Origin: Streptomyces boluensis
Lineage (GTDB): Bacteria; Actinomycetota; Actinomycetes; Streptomycetales; Streptomycetaceae
DNA length: 64,000 bases
Assembly: GCF_009908195.1 (NCBI RefSeq)
Contig: NZ_JAAAHS010000002.1
Coordinates: forward strand, 24,725-88,724
Direction of reading: 5' to 3'
Both the position numbers and the translations under genes were made by a program. The notes below the pieces were generated by a model. The model did no database searches, had not been told where the DNA came from, and saw only the letters and a list, made by a program, of their open reading frames with translations. Of the stretch, positions 7,473 through 16,549 are shown one piece after another; within the stretch, counting starts at the first letter, position 1, and each line of letters starts with the position of its first letter.

Positions 7473-9056
7473 TCAGCCCTCCCGCTTCGCGGTGACGAAC
7501 ACGAACGTCCCCGGCCCGGACTCCTCGACCACGCTCAACCCGGCGGCGGCCAGCCAGGATTGGACCTCCTGCGGCTCGAACAGCAGGTAACCGTCAGGCC
7601 GGCCCGGGAAGATGTGCGCGCGCTGGAAGTAGCGGTACACCGGGTCGTCGGCCCAACGGAAGGTCATCAGGGTCAGGATGCCGCCCGGCTTCAGGCAGCG
7701 GCCGATCTCGGCGATCGCCTGGGCCGCGTCCGGCATCGCCTGCAGGGCGTTCCAGCAGTTGACGGCGGTCAGGCTGCTGTCGGCGACGGGCAGTTCAAGG
7801 GCACTGGCCCGGACCGCGGACACGTGTGGCAGCCGGCCGCGCAGCCAGTGGAGCATGGCGTCGTTGAGGTCCAGGGCGATGAGCCGGTCGGCGCCGACGG
7901 CGTCGGCGACCACCCAGGTCCAGCGACCGGCGCCGGCCGCGAGGTCCAGGACGGGGGCATCGGTGCGGGCGGTGGCGGCCGCGTGCAGCCGGTCGGCGAT
8001 GTAGGCGTCCTCGATCGCCGGCGTGATGTCGCCGCCCCAGTTCTGGCCCATGATGCGCAGGTAGGCCGGGCGCAGGCCGGCCTCGTAGTGCTGGCCGACG
8101 GTGCTCATCACGGCGGCGTTCTGGAGCACATCGGCCTCGACGTCCTCGGCGTCGTCGCTCACGCCGGCGCCGGAGCGCTCCCGGCGGGAGAGGTCGAGGA
8201 TGCCACCGGGGGCGACGGGGTAGAAGGTGTCGCAGGCCTCGCAGCGCGCACCCTTGTCCTGGAAGGTGAGGGCGCTCCGGCAGGAGGTGCAGCACAGCGC
8301 GGATCCGTGCCGGGCGAACGTGGTGCCGTCGGCGGGACCTGCCCCCTTGTGCGGGGCCGACCAGTACGGGTTCTGGTCGACGACCGGGGTGGGCATGCCG
8401 TTGGCCACCGACCACAGGGCCTTGGCGCCGGCCGTGGCCCACATCGTGCGGGTGTCGTCATGCCAGGTATGGGTGATCTGCTCCGGTGTCAGGTCCTTGA
8501 TCCAGGACCGGTCGAAGTCCCGCTCCTGCTCGTCGATGTCCCAGTCGAACGGCGAGGGCCAGGCCCGGCCCAGGTCGGGGTCGAGGTGGTTCAGCCGGGT
8601 CAGCCCGCGGTCGAGGCGGGTCCGGTCGTCGGGGGCAAGGGGCACACCGCTGAACGCGGGCCATACGCGGGCGCGTTCGTCGGGGAAGTGCGAGAGCAGG
8701 TACGCCAGCGCCAGGGTGAGCGGTGTGACGGCGGTGGTGCCGCGGGCCTCGTCGAGGAAGGTGTCCAAGCCCTGGCGTACGGCGGTGGCGACCGGGCCGT
8801 CGAGCGCCGGGTACTCGGCCTCGACGAGCAGGCCGAGGCCGACCGCCAGGTAGCCGCGGTGCGCGGCGTCGGCGCCGTCCCAGGCGGCCAGCAGCTCGGG
8901 GACGGCTTCCCCCGCCGCGGCGGGATCGTTCAGCGATCCGTCGGTCCAGAACGTGCCGACCAGGCGGCTGAACGCCTCGGCCAGCGCTTCGGAGTCTGCT
9001 TCACGGAAGGCGGTCAGCGATCCGGCGGCGGTGGCCGGCGCGGCGTTCGGAGCCAT
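7473..9056 (-). CDS. SAM-dependent methyltransferase with N-terminal helical region and zinc ribbon
   Basis: 527 residues. Residues 1 to ~250 are a mostly helical region I do not recognise. A CxxC...CxxC zinc-ribbon (CCTSC ... CEAC, about 265-290) follows, then a class I Rossmann methyltransferase with VLDLAAGAGRW and an acidic strand-2 end (LIALDLND), about 365-527. The ATG at 9056 has AGAGAGGA seven bases upstream. It is divergent from the molybdopterin oxidoreductase and is the first gene of a two-gene unit with the solute-binding-like protein. Methyl transfer to a small metabolite is expected, but the substrate is unknown and the N-terminal half is much longer than usual. Confidence 0.8.
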   Translation of the reverse strand: MAPNAAPATAAGSLTAFREADSEALAEAFSRLVGTFWTDGSLNDPAAAGEAVPELLAAWDGADAAHRGYLAVGLGLLVEAEYPALDGPVATAVRQGLDTFLDEARGTTAVTPLTLALAYLLSHFPDERARVWPAFSGVPLAPDDRTRLDRGLTRLNHLDPDLGRAWPSPFDWDIDEQERDFDRSWIKDLTPEQITHTWHDDTRTMWATAGAKALWSVANGMPTPVVDQNPYWSAPHKGAGPADGTTFARHGSALCCTSCRSALTFQDKGARCEACDTFYPVAPGGILDLSRRERSGAGVSDDAEDVEADVLQNAAVMSTVGQHYEAGLRPAYLRIMGQNWGGDITPAIEDAYIADRLHAAATARTDAPVLDLAAGAGRWTWVVADAVGADRLIALDLNDAMLHWLRGRLPHVSAVRASALELPVADSSLTAVNCWNALQAMPDAAQAIAEIGRCLKPGGILTLMTFRWADDPVYRYFQRAHIFPGRPDGYLLFEPQEVQSWLAAAGLSVVEESGPGTFVFVTAKREG

Positions 9057-9357
9057 GACGAATCCTCTCTTCGGCAGGTCCCCACGATGTCTGGCCCGAC
9101 GGCGGCTGACATCTTCGGGAATGCCCAACTGGCCTGCGCTGCTCGGCATTCAGGGAGAAGGGTCCGCGCCGCGCCGCTGCTAGCGTCGGGCGGCAGGTGG
9201 ACCGTGTGACGCCGGCGAGGTCCGCCTGTCCCCCTTCCACGGCCTTCCACGGCCCGGACGACCCGGACGGCCCGGACGACCCGGACGACCCGGTCGGCGG
9301 TGGCCCGGGTGGGCCTTCGCCCGGGGCGTCGGCCCACCCCCGAACTCGGGAGCGAGC
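9057..9357. promoter_or_regulatory. Divergent promoter region between methyltransferase and molybdopterin oxidoreductase genes
   Basis: 301 bp with no credible gene. It holds two adjacent 10-bp copies of CCTTCCACGG (9233-9252) followed by the 9-bp tandem array listed separately. Both flanking promoters must lie here; no clear -10/-35 pair was recognised. Confidence 0.45.
9253..9297. repeat. Tandem 9-bp repeat, five units
   Basis: Five consecutive 9-base units of CCCGGACGA or close variants, upstream of the molybdopterin oxidoreductase start. This is either a simple repeat from slippage or clustered operator half-sites. Confidence 0.8.
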
Positions 9358-11487
9358 ATGAAGACTGCACTGCGGACCTGTCCCCTGTGTGAGACGTCCT
9401 GCGGGCTACGGCTGACCCTGGACGACGCCGGCTCCGTACTGCGGGTCGAGGGCGATCAGGACGACCCGTTCAGTAAGGGCTTCATCTGCCCGAAGGGGGC
9501 GGCGCTCGGCCAGCTCGACGAGGATCCGGACCGGCTGACGCGTCCGCTGGTCCGGGTCGACGGGGAGTTGCGGCCCGCCAGTTGGGAGGAGGCGTTCGCC
9601 GAGGTGCACCGTGGGCTCGGCGAGATCATGGCGGCGCACGGCCGCGACGCCGTGGCGCTGTACTTCGGCAACCCGACGTTCCACACCATGGCCGGATTCC
9701 TCTACCGGCAGCCGCTGACCCAGACCCTCGGCAGCCGCAACGTGTACTCGGCCGGCACCATCGACCAGATGCCCAAGCACGTCGCCAGCGGCCTGATGTT
9801 CGGTGATCCGATGGCCGTGGCCGTCCCGGATCTCGATCGCACCGACTACATGCTGATCCTCGGGGCGAACCCGGTGGAGTCCAACGGCTCGCTGTGCGTG
9901 GCGCCGAACTTCAAGGGCCGGCTGCGGGCTCTGCAGGAGCGCGGCGGCAAGGTCGTGGTCGTCGATCCGCGGCGCACCCGCACCGCCGAACTCGCCGACG
10001 AGCACCTGTTCATCCGCCCCGGGACGGATGCGTACCTGTTGTTCGGCATCGTGCACACACTCTTCGCCGAGGGACTGACCTCTCTGGACATGGAGGTCAC
10101 CGGGCTCCCCGAACTCAGGTCCCTGGCAAGCGACTTCACGCCGGAAGTGGTGGAGCGGGCCTGCGGCGTACCGGCGGCGACGACGGTGCGGCTGGCGCGG
10201 GAGATCGCGGCGGCGCCGTCAGCGTCCGTCTACGCCCGGATCGGCACCTGCACCGCCGAGTTCGGCTCGACGGCGCAGTGGCTGGTCGACGTCATCAATG
10301 CCCTGACCGGGAACCTGGACCGGGCCGGTGGCGTCATGTTCGCCAAGACCGCGGGCCTGGAGATCTTCCGCAGCGGACAGCCGTTCGCCACCGGCGCGTG
10401 GCACAGCCGGGTACGCGGACTGCCGGAGGTCCTCGGCGAGATCCCGGTCGCCACGATGGCCGACGAGATCGAGACACCCGGGGAGGGGCAGGTCCGGGCC
10501 CTGCTCACGGTGGGGGGCAATCCGGCGCTGTCCGCGCCGGGCGCCCCGCGCCTGGCGCGGGCCCTGTCCGGCCTTGACTTCATGGTCTGCGTCGACCCCT
10601 ACCTGAACGAGACGACCCGGCACGCGAACGTGATCCTGCCACCGCCGCGGATCCTGCAGAGCCCGCACTTCGACTTCCTGGTGCAGATCATCATGGTCCG
10701 CAACTACGCCCGCTTCTCCCCGCCGGTGCTGCCGCTGGGGCAGGACCAGCGCTCCGAGGCCTCGATCCTGGCCAAGCTGTTGCTGATCCTGAGCGGTCAG
10801 GGCCCCGACGTCGGCCCCGAGGTGGCTGAGGAGATGCTGCTCGGGCAGCTGCTCGCGGCCGCGCCGGGGCTGCGTGATGGCCTGGACGGTGCCGACGGGA
10901 CCGAGAACATATTGGATGCGCTGCTGAAACTGGGGTCCTACGGTCTGTCGCTTGACGCGATGCGGCAGGCCCCGCACGGCCTGGACCTCGGTCCGCTCCA
11001 GCCGCGCCTTGAGGAGATCCTGTGCACCGCGTCGGGGAAGGTCGACCTGGCGCCGGCGGTGCTGGCCGCCGACGTGTCGCGCCTGCTGGACCGGCTGCGG
11101 GACCCGGCCCCGGAGATGGTGCTGATCGGACGCCGGCATCTGCGCTCCAACAACAGCTGGATGCACAACGTGCCCTCGCTGGTGGGCGGCAGCAACCGGT
11201 GCACGCTGCACGTCCATCCGCGGGACGTGGCCCGCTTCGGCCTCGGGGACCGGGCGCGGGTGAAGTCCGCGGCCGGGGAGGTCGAGGTGTCGGTGGAGGC
11301 CACCGAGACGGTCATGCCGGGGGTGGTGAGTCTGCCGCACGGCTGGGGTCACGAGGACAGCGGGCAGGCCGTGGCACGCAGCAACCCCGGTGTCAACGCC
11401 AACGCGCTCACCGACGAGTTGGTGGTGGACCCGGTGTCGGGGAACGCGGTGTTCAACGGGGTACCGGTGCAGGTGCTGCCGGTGTGA
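9358..11487 (+). CDS. Molybdopterin (bis-MGD) oxidoreductase with [4Fe-4S] cluster
   Basis: 709 residues. The N-terminal iron-sulphur motif is intact: C8, C11, C15 and C44 (ending GFICPKG). The following domains match the formate dehydrogenase/nitrate reductase/polysulfide reductase family (YSAGTIDQMPKHVASG near the active site, ILGANPVESNG, VVVDPRRTRTA for dinucleotide binding, and a C-terminal molydopterin-binding barrel from about 580). No Sec or obvious Cys is seen at the molybdenum-ligand loop. There is no twin-arginine signal, so it is cytoplasmic. Such enzymes do two-electron redox or hydroxyl transfer; none is standard in aromatic amino-acid tailoring. It stands alone, with no electron-transfer subunit nearby, and ends at a very strong terminator shared with the convergent BBE oxidase. 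Confidence 0.88.
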   Translation: MKTALRTCPLCETSCGLRLTLDDAGSVLRVEGDQDDPFSKGFICPKGAALGQLDEDPDRLTRPLVRVDGELRPASWEEAFAEVHRGLGEIMAAHGRDAVALYFGNPTFHTMAGFLYRQPLTQTLGSRNVYSAGTIDQMPKHVASGLMFGDPMAVAVPDLDRTDYMLILGANPVESNGSLCVAPNFKGRLRALQERGGKVVVVDPRRTRTAELADEHLFIRPGTDAYLLFGIVHTLFAEGLTSLDMEVTGLPELRSLASDFTPEVVERACGVPAATTVRLAREIAAAPSASVYARIGTCTAEFGSTAQWLVDVINALTGNLDRAGGVMFAKTAGLEIFRSGQPFATGAWHSRVRGLPEVLGEIPVATMADEIETPGEGQVRALLTVGGNPALSAPGAPRLARALSGLDFMVCVDPYLNETTRHANVILPPPRILQSPHFDFLVQIIMVRNYARFSPPVLPLGQDQRSEASILAKLLLILSGQGPDVGPEVAEEMLLGQLLAAAPGLRDGLDGADGTENILDALLKLGSYGLSLDAMRQAPHGLDLGPLQPRLEEILCTASGKVDLAPAVLAADVSRLLDRLRDPAPEMVLIGRRHLRSNNSWMHNVPSLVGGSNRCTLHVHPRDVARFGLGDRARVKSAAGEVEVSVEATETVMPGVVSLPHGWGHEDSGQAVARSNPGVNANALTDELVVDPVSGNAVFNGVPVQVLPV

Positions 11488-11489
11488 GG

Positions 11490-11540
11490 ACAAGCACTGA
11501 GCGGCGCCGTGCGTGATGCACGGCGCCGCTCAGTGCTTGT
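11490..11540. terminator. Strong bidirectional hairpin terminator
   Basis: A perfect 23-bp inverted repeat (11490-11512 / 11518-11540) with a 5-base loop lies between two convergent genes. It starts 3 bp after the oxidoreductase stop. Confidence 0.85.
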
Positions 11541-11549
11541 CGGTGAGGA

Positions 11550-12914
11550 TCAGTCCTGGTCGGCTTCGGCCGGGACGACGTTGACGTTCAGGTGGAAGAT
11601 GTTGCTGGGGTCGTACTTGTGCTTCAGCGCCGCCAGCTGTCGATACACCTGCTTCGGGTACACCGCGTCGATGTCCGCCGGGAGGATGTCGCTCAGGAAG
11701 CCGCTGTAGGCACCGGACGTCGACGGGGCCAACGCGGACCAGAACGCTTCGTAGGCGGGCAGCAGCGGCTCGTTCCCCTCCGGGGAGCCGAGCAGCACGC
11801 CCATGATCATTGCCTGGGTGGAGCGGTGGGGGAACGCGGTCGCGTCCTGCGGCACCCGGTTCAGGGCGCCGCCGATGCTGCGGATCTCGACGTACAGGTT
11901 CTCGAGGTTGGCCTGTTCGGTGAGGATCGTCGTGACCAGGTCCCCGGTCAGGGCCGGGGTGAGGCGGTTGCGGACGCGCGGGCGCCAGCCCGGGGGGAGG
12001 TCGCCCGCGGGCTGGAGGGCCTCGCCGTAGGGCATAAGGCGGACCTGGTCCTCCACGACGGTGCCGAGTTTGCGGATCGGGTCGATGGCCGATTTGGCGT
12101 CCGCTTCGTCGTCGCCGGCGTAACAGACCACGATGGCCAGGGGCGGGGCGGCCTCGCCGAAGGTCGGCCAGCACATGGCGGTTGCGGTGAGCTCCTCGGG
12201 GGCGGAGTCCATGTGCGCCGCCCAGCCGCGCAGGACGGCGGCGGTCTCCTCGGGGGCGAAGGAGATCTGGCCGAAGAAGACCTGTGGGACCGGCTGTGCC
12301 ACCACGGTGAAGGAGGTCACCACGCCGAAGTTGCCGCCACCGCCGCGGATCGCCCAGAAGAGGTCCGGGTTCTCCTCGGCGCTGGCCGACAGGATGCGGC
12401 CGTCGGCCGTCACGACCTCCGCGGCCACAAGGCTGTCCAGGGCCAAGCCGTGCTTACGGGCCAGCCAGCCGATGCCGCCGCCGACCAGCAGGCCGCCGAC
12501 ACCCACGCTGGTGGTGTCGCCGGAGGTGAAGGCCAAACCGTGCGGCTCCAACGCGGCGGCGACATCGGCCCACTGGGCGCCGGCGCCGAGGCGGACCAGA
12601 CGCTCGGACTCGTCCACCACCTCGATGGAGTCGAGGTGCGCCAGGTTCAGGACCAGGCCGCCGACGTTGGTGCTGAAACCGGCGTTGCTGTGGCCACCGC
12701 TGCGGGTGGAGATCTCCAGATCGTGCTCGACCGCGAAGTTTATGCCGCGGGCCACGTCGTCGTTGCTGCGGACTCGGATGATCACGGCCGGGTGCCCGGT
12801 GTGGACGATCAGATCGGTGAGCTCGTCGTATCCCTCGTCGCCCGGCACGAAAACCTCGCCGGTGACTTCGGCCCGCAGGCGCTCGATGACCGCGGGGTCC
12901 AAGTCGCTGTTCAT
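11550..12914 (-). CDS. FAD-linked oxidase, berberine-bridge-enzyme type (His-linked flavin)
   Basis: 454 residues with a PP-loop FAD-binding domain (about 35-210) and a BBE C-terminal domain (C-terminal KHKYDPSNIFHLN). The RSGGHSNAG motif supplies the histidine for 8-alpha linkage to FAD. The second anchor position reads GDTTSVGVGG, with no cysteine, so a single covalent bond is predicted. The ATG at 12914 is chosen over an upstream in-frame start because GAGAGAGA lies just before it. Enzymes of this type oxidise alcohols, amines or C-H positions with O2. Its closest relative in the window is the enzyme at 35871-37214, which shares the GDTTSVGVGGLL segment. It lies downstream of the SgcC-like hydroxylase on the same strand. 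Confidence 0.88.
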   Translation of the reverse strand: MNSDLDPAVIERLRAEVTGEVFVPGDEGYDELTDLIVHTGHPAVIIRVRSNDDVARGINFAVEHDLEISTRSGGHSNAGFSTNVGGLVLNLAHLDSIEVVDESERLVRLGAGAQWADVAAALEPHGLAFTSGDTTSVGVGGLLVGGGIGWLARKHGLALDSLVAAEVVTADGRILSASAEENPDLFWAIRGGGGNFGVVTSFTVVAQPVPQVFFGQISFAPEETAAVLRGWAAHMDSAPEELTATAMCWPTFGEAAPPLAIVVCYAGDDEADAKSAIDPIRKLGTVVEDQVRLMPYGEALQPAGDLPPGWRPRVRNRLTPALTGDLVTTILTEQANLENLYVEIRSIGGALNRVPQDATAFPHRSTQAMIMGVLLGSPEGNEPLLPAYEAFWSALAPSTSGAYSGFLSDILPADIDAVYPKQVYRQLAALKHKYDPSNIFHLNVNVVPAEADQD

Positions 12915-13117
12915 GGTGGTCTCTCTCCTCTTCCGTTGAGCCAGCACCCGTCGGCGCTGTCCTCTTCCTATACCTGTCAGTCGGCGCCGAAGCCCGGATC
13001 AGGACATGTGCCGCACGCCGGTTTCCGCGGCGGGACGGTCTGGAGGAGGTCATCTACGAGAAGGGGTCCCCATGGCCGGCATCCGCCACCGCGGCCGCCG
13101 GGACAGCGCGAGGGCCC

Positions 13118-13143
13118 GCCGGCGGCGGATGACCGCCGCCGGC
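13118..13143 (-). terminator. Hairpin terminator after the SgcC-like gene
   Basis: A perfect 11-bp stem (13118-13128 / 13133-13143) with a 4-base loop, 54 bp downstream of the hydroxylase stop. The rest of 12915-13196 shows no supported gene. Confidence 0.55.
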
Positions 13144-13196
13144 CAGGCTCTGCCGGCGTCTCAGCGCTCCTCGGGCAGCTGGCACGCGCCGTGGTG

Positions 13197-14726
13197 TCAG
13201 GGCCGGTTGATCAGATTCTTGAGGTCCGGGAAGGACTCCAGGTCCGGGACCGTCCAGCCGTCCAGGTCGTACTCGGACATGCATTGCTCGGCGAACTTCT
13301 CGTAGTCGGCCAGCTGCCCGGAGGCCAGTTGACTGGCGTACAGCTCGACCCGGGTGTTCTCGTGGTTGCCCGAGTAGTTGCGCTCGTACAGCTCGTGCCG
13401 GCTGCCGAACTCGCTGCCGATGGAGTCCCACAGCAGCTTCATGAGCTTGGCCCGGTCCACTGCCGTGGCCCCGCCTGAGCCGCGGACATACTTGTCCAGG
13501 TACGGCCGCGTCTCCGGGTTGCGGAAGTCCTCGGCGCTGGAGGGAACGTAGATCAGCCCACTGGCCACGTCCTGCAGGATGATCTCCCGGATACGCGGGT
13601 AGCCGACCTGCATGAACCACCGGTAGGCCATCCCGTAGTCCCCGTTGGGCAGCACCGCTCCGTCCTTCCACGGCACCGGGTTGCGCGCGGCCGCGTCGGA
13701 CAGCCCCCAGAACAGGTTCCGCCAGGCCAGCACCTCCCCCAGCCGGCTCTGCACGCCGCGGAAGTCCCGCGTGCCGGTGAGCTGCAGCGCCTTGGACAGC
13801 AGACCGGCCAGGAACTCCAGCTTCACCGCGAGCCGGATACAACCGTGGAAGGTGAACCGCTCGGGGAAGCCGGAGCGGGCGGTGAACATCTGCACCTTGC
13901 CCAGGTCCCCGTAGATGAAGACGTTCTCCCAGGGGATCAGCACCTTGTCCATCACGAGGATCGTGTCGTTCTCGTCCAGCCGTGAGGACAGCGGGTAGTC
14001 GAAGGGGCTGCCGGCCACGGCCGCGGTCGCGGTGTAGGAAGGCCGGCAGATCAGCTTCACGCCGGGAGCGTCCATCGGCACGGTGGCCACCAGCGCGAAC
14101 TCACGTTTGCGGATCGGCAGGCCGTAGTGCGCGATGAAGTTGTAGTGAGCCAGCGCCGAGCCGGTGGCCACCACCTTGGCGCCGCTGACCACGAGCCCCG
14201 CGTCGGTCTCCTTCTCCACATGGATGAAGACGTCCTTGACCTCGTCCGGCGGCCGGTCCCGGTCCACCGGCGGATGCACGATGGCGTGGTTCCAGAACAG
14301 CACCTTCTCCTGCGACTCGCGGTACCAGCGCCGGGCGTTGTCGGCGTAGTCCCCGTAGAAGTCGGCGTTGGCGCCGAGGGTGCCGAGGAAGGAGGCCTTG
14401 TAGTCCGGACTGCGTCCCATCCAGCCGTAGTTCAGCCGGGCCCAGCCCGCGATCGCGCCCTGTGCGGCGACCAGATCCTCGGCGCTGCGCGGCGTGGTGA
14501 AGAAGCGGTGGGTGTACCCCTCGCCGCCGCCGTCGACCGGGCACGTCAGGACGTCGCGGTGGCGGTCGTCGTGCAGGGCGTCGTAGAGCCGGGCGGTCAT
14601 GCGCACCGGGTTGTGGAACGCCGGGTGCGTCGTGACGTCCTTGACACGGTCGCCGTATACGTAGACCTCGCGAGCGTCGCGAAGGCTGTCCACGTACTCC
14701 TCGCCGGTCATTGGCCGAGTGGCCAT
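13197..14726 (-). CDS. FADH2-dependent 3-hydroxylase of the 4-hydroxyphenylacetate 3-monooxygenase family, SgcC-like
   Basis: 509 residues, full length for the HpaB family. The N-terminus ([19 protein letters not shown]), the segment [20 protein letters not shown] and the C-terminal [16 protein letters not shown] match, from memory, SgcC of the C-1027 pathway over essentially the whole chain. SgcC hydroxylates beta-tyrosine at C3 while it is tethered to the carrier protein SgcC2, using FADH2 from a separate reductase. No flavin reductase gene of that kind is evident in the window, so reduced flavin may come from elsewhere. Start ATG 14726 follows AGGAAGG. With the aminomutase at 55.0 kb and the SgcC5-like enzyme at 17.9 kb it points to a beta-DOPA-type unit. 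Confidence 0.9.
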   Translation of the reverse strand: MATRPMTGEEYVDSLRDAREVYVYGDRVKDVTTHPAFHNPVRMTARLYDALHDDRHRDVLTCPVDGGGEGYTHRFFTTPRSAEDLVAAQGAIAGWARLNYGWMGRSPDYKASFLGTLGANADFYGDYADNARRWYRESQEKVLFWNHAIVHPPVDRDRPPDEVKDVFIHVEKETDAGLVVSGAKVVATGSALAHYNFIAHYGLPIRKREFALVATVPMDAPGVKLICRPSYTATAAVAGSPFDYPLSSRLDENDTILVMDKVLIPWENVFIYGDLGKVQMFTARSGFPERFTFHGCIRLAVKLEFLAGLLSKALQLTGTRDFRGVQSRLGEVLAWRNLFWGLSDAAARNPVPWKDGAVLPNGDYGMAYRWFMQVGYPRIREIILQDVASGLIYVPSSAEDFRNPETRPYLDKYVRGSGGATAVDRAKLMKLLWDSIGSEFGSRHELYERNYSGNHENTRVELYASQLASGQLADYEKFAEQCMSEYDLDGWTVPDLESFPDLKNLINRP

Positions 14727-15005
14727 TGCTGTCCTGCCTTCCTGTCGGTCCGCCGGGCCCGGGGCCGGCGGACGCCGGTGTCAAAGCAGTTCCACGCCAC
14801 AGCGGGACTCTGATTCACAGCGAGCGGCTCCCGGTTACACAATGACGACCGCGTCCAGCAGCGGCATCTCCTGGAGTGCGGCTGTCACCGCCGTCCGCGT
14901 ACCGGATCCGGGCATGCCGCCAACTCGCCTGTCTCGTCGACTTCTTGACAGGCCGTCAACAGAACTCCGCGTACCGCCGGGCAGCCACCTGGGGACCTGC
15001 TGTCC

Positions 15006-16280
15006 TCATCGGAGATGGACCGGCAGCTCACGTCGGCCGTTCATGATGAAGGTGCCCTGGCCGGCCAGTTCGTCCGGCTTCACCGCCAGCTCCAGCCGGG
15101 GGAAGCGCTTGAACAGCTCCTCCACCGCGATGCTCACTTCCATCCGGGTCAGCGCCGGGCCGACGCACCGGTGGACGCCGTGGCCGAACGCCACGTGCCG
15201 CTTGTCCGCGTGCCGGACGTCGAACTCCCCCGCGGCGTCGCCGTGCAGCTCCGGGTCGCGGCCGGTCGCGGCGTAACCGACCACCACCGGGTCGCCCCGG
15301 GAGATGGTCACGCCGGCGATCTTGACGTCCTCCGTCGCGAACCGGAACGGCAGGTGCGCGACCGGCGCGTCGGTGCGCAGCGTCTCCTCCACCACGTCGT
15401 CCCAGTCCACCTCGCCGCCCGCTGCCAGGGCGCGCTGGCCGGGCCTGGTGAGGAGCGCCAGCGCGGTGTTCGTGATGAGGTTCCTGGCCGGTTCGGTGCC
15501 GGTGTTGAGCATCAGCTGCGCCAGGCCGACCAGTTCGGCATCGGACCCGGCGCCCGCCCCGGACACCGGGCACCCGCTCGGCCCGGCCGCGACCAGATCG
15601 CTGATCAGGTCCTCCCCCGGTTCCCGGCGCTTCTTCGCGACCAGGGCCTCGATCTTGCTCCGCAGCGAGGCGAACTCCACGGCCGCCTTCTGCGGGTCCG
15701 TCTCGACGTACCCGGCGCGGTCCAGGATGCCGTCCGGGTCGCCGTCGGGCACGCCGAGCAGCTCGCCGATCACCCGCGACGCCACCGGGTGCGCGTACCG
15801 CACCTTGAGGTCGACGGGCTCGCCCGGCCGCTCGGCCGCATGGTCGGCCAGTTCGTCCAGCGCGCGCGTCACGATCCGCTCGACCCGCGGTCGCAGCATG
15901 GCGATCCGCCGCGGGCTGAACGCACCGGCGACAAGGCGGCGTTGGCGGGCGTGCGGCTCACCGTCCGCGGTGGACATGTTGTCCATCCGAGCCCAGACGA
16001 TCAGCGGGAAGTCCGGGGCGAGGGTGCCCTCGACGTACGCCGGCCAGTGCTGCCGGGCGTTCTTGGCGAACCGCCGCTCGTCCGCCAGGACCTGCCGGGC
16101 GGCGTGGTAGCCGGTCACCGACCAGGCCTCGACTCCGCCGGGCAGCAGCACCCGGGTGACCGGCCCGCGGGCCCGGAGCCGGGCCGCCTCGCCGTGGGTG
16201 TCGGTCCCGGCCGGGTCGATGACGAAGAGCGCATCGTCGTCCACGTCTGCCTCCTGTGAGGACGGATAGGTACCGGTCAT
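15006..16280 (-). CDS. Cytochrome P450, actinomycete CYP with altered I-helix
   Basis: 424 residues, soluble, without a membrane anchor. The haem loop FGHGVHRCVGPALTR (Cys ligand), the K-helix EETLR and the ADGEPHARQRRLV C-helix segment are all present. The I-helix reads MLNTGTEPARN where most P450s have (A/G)Gx(D/E)T: the acidic residue is kept but the O2-activating threonine is a proline. This is seen in P450s that act on carrier-bound substrates or that use substrate hydroxyls for proton delivery. A ferredoxin and reductase would be needed; none is adjacent. It is divergent from the RebM-like methyltransferase. A role in oxidising a carrier-bound beta-tyrosine is possible but unproven. Confidence 0.9.
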   Translation of the reverse strand: MTGTYPSSQEADVDDDALFVIDPAGTDTHGEAARLRARGPVTRVLLPGGVEAWSVTGYHAARQVLADERRFAKNARQHWPAYVEGTLAPDFPLIVWARMDNMSTADGEPHARQRRLVAGAFSPRRIAMLRPRVERIVTRALDELADHAAERPGEPVDLKVRYAHPVASRVIGELLGVPDGDPDGILDRAGYVETDPQKAAVEFASLRSKIEALVAKKRREPGEDLISDLVAAGPSGCPVSGAGAGSDAELVGLAQLMLNTGTEPARNLITNTALALLTRPGQRALAAGGEVDWDDVVEETLRTDAPVAHLPFRFATEDVKIAGVTISRGDPVVVGYAATGRDPELHGDAAGEFDVRHADKRHVAFGHGVHRCVGPALTRMEVSIAVEELFKRFPRLELAVKPDELAGQGTFIMNGRRELPVHLR

Positions 16281-16549
16281 GGTGTCCGGTGGGCGCCGCC
16301 GCGGGCGTCTTCCACAGTGCGGACTCGGTTCTTGCTGAACGCGACCGATCGCCGTGACGCCGGTGCCGGTCCTTCTTCGGATGCGCGGGTCCCGGGCAGA
16401 CGATCACCGTCCGCTCGTTGTCCCAACTGGCCGCTCCTGCATGACGGATTCGCGGCGACGGCCGCAAGCAGGAAGATGCCCGCCACTACCCCCACTGCGA
16501 CCCTGGGGCAGGGCTTGGTGGATCTGGTCCCAGCGCGAGAGGAGAAGCC
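16281..16549. promoter_or_regulatory. Divergent promoter region between P450 and methyltransferase genes
   Basis: 269 bp with no supported ORF; both promoters must be here. The plus-strand side ends in GAGAGGAG just ahead of the methyltransferase ATG. Confidence 0.4.

Noticed and set aside
7440..9209. 589-codon plus-strand open frame opposite the methyltransferase
   Set aside because: Repetitive Gly/Arg/Val/Gln sequence typical of the antisense frame of a G+C-rich gene; the minus strand carries clear methyltransferase motifs.
12915..13196. Small plus-strand gene starting at 13073
   Set aside because: Arg-rich, overlaps the SgcC-like gene antisense, and the region contains that gene's hairpin terminator.
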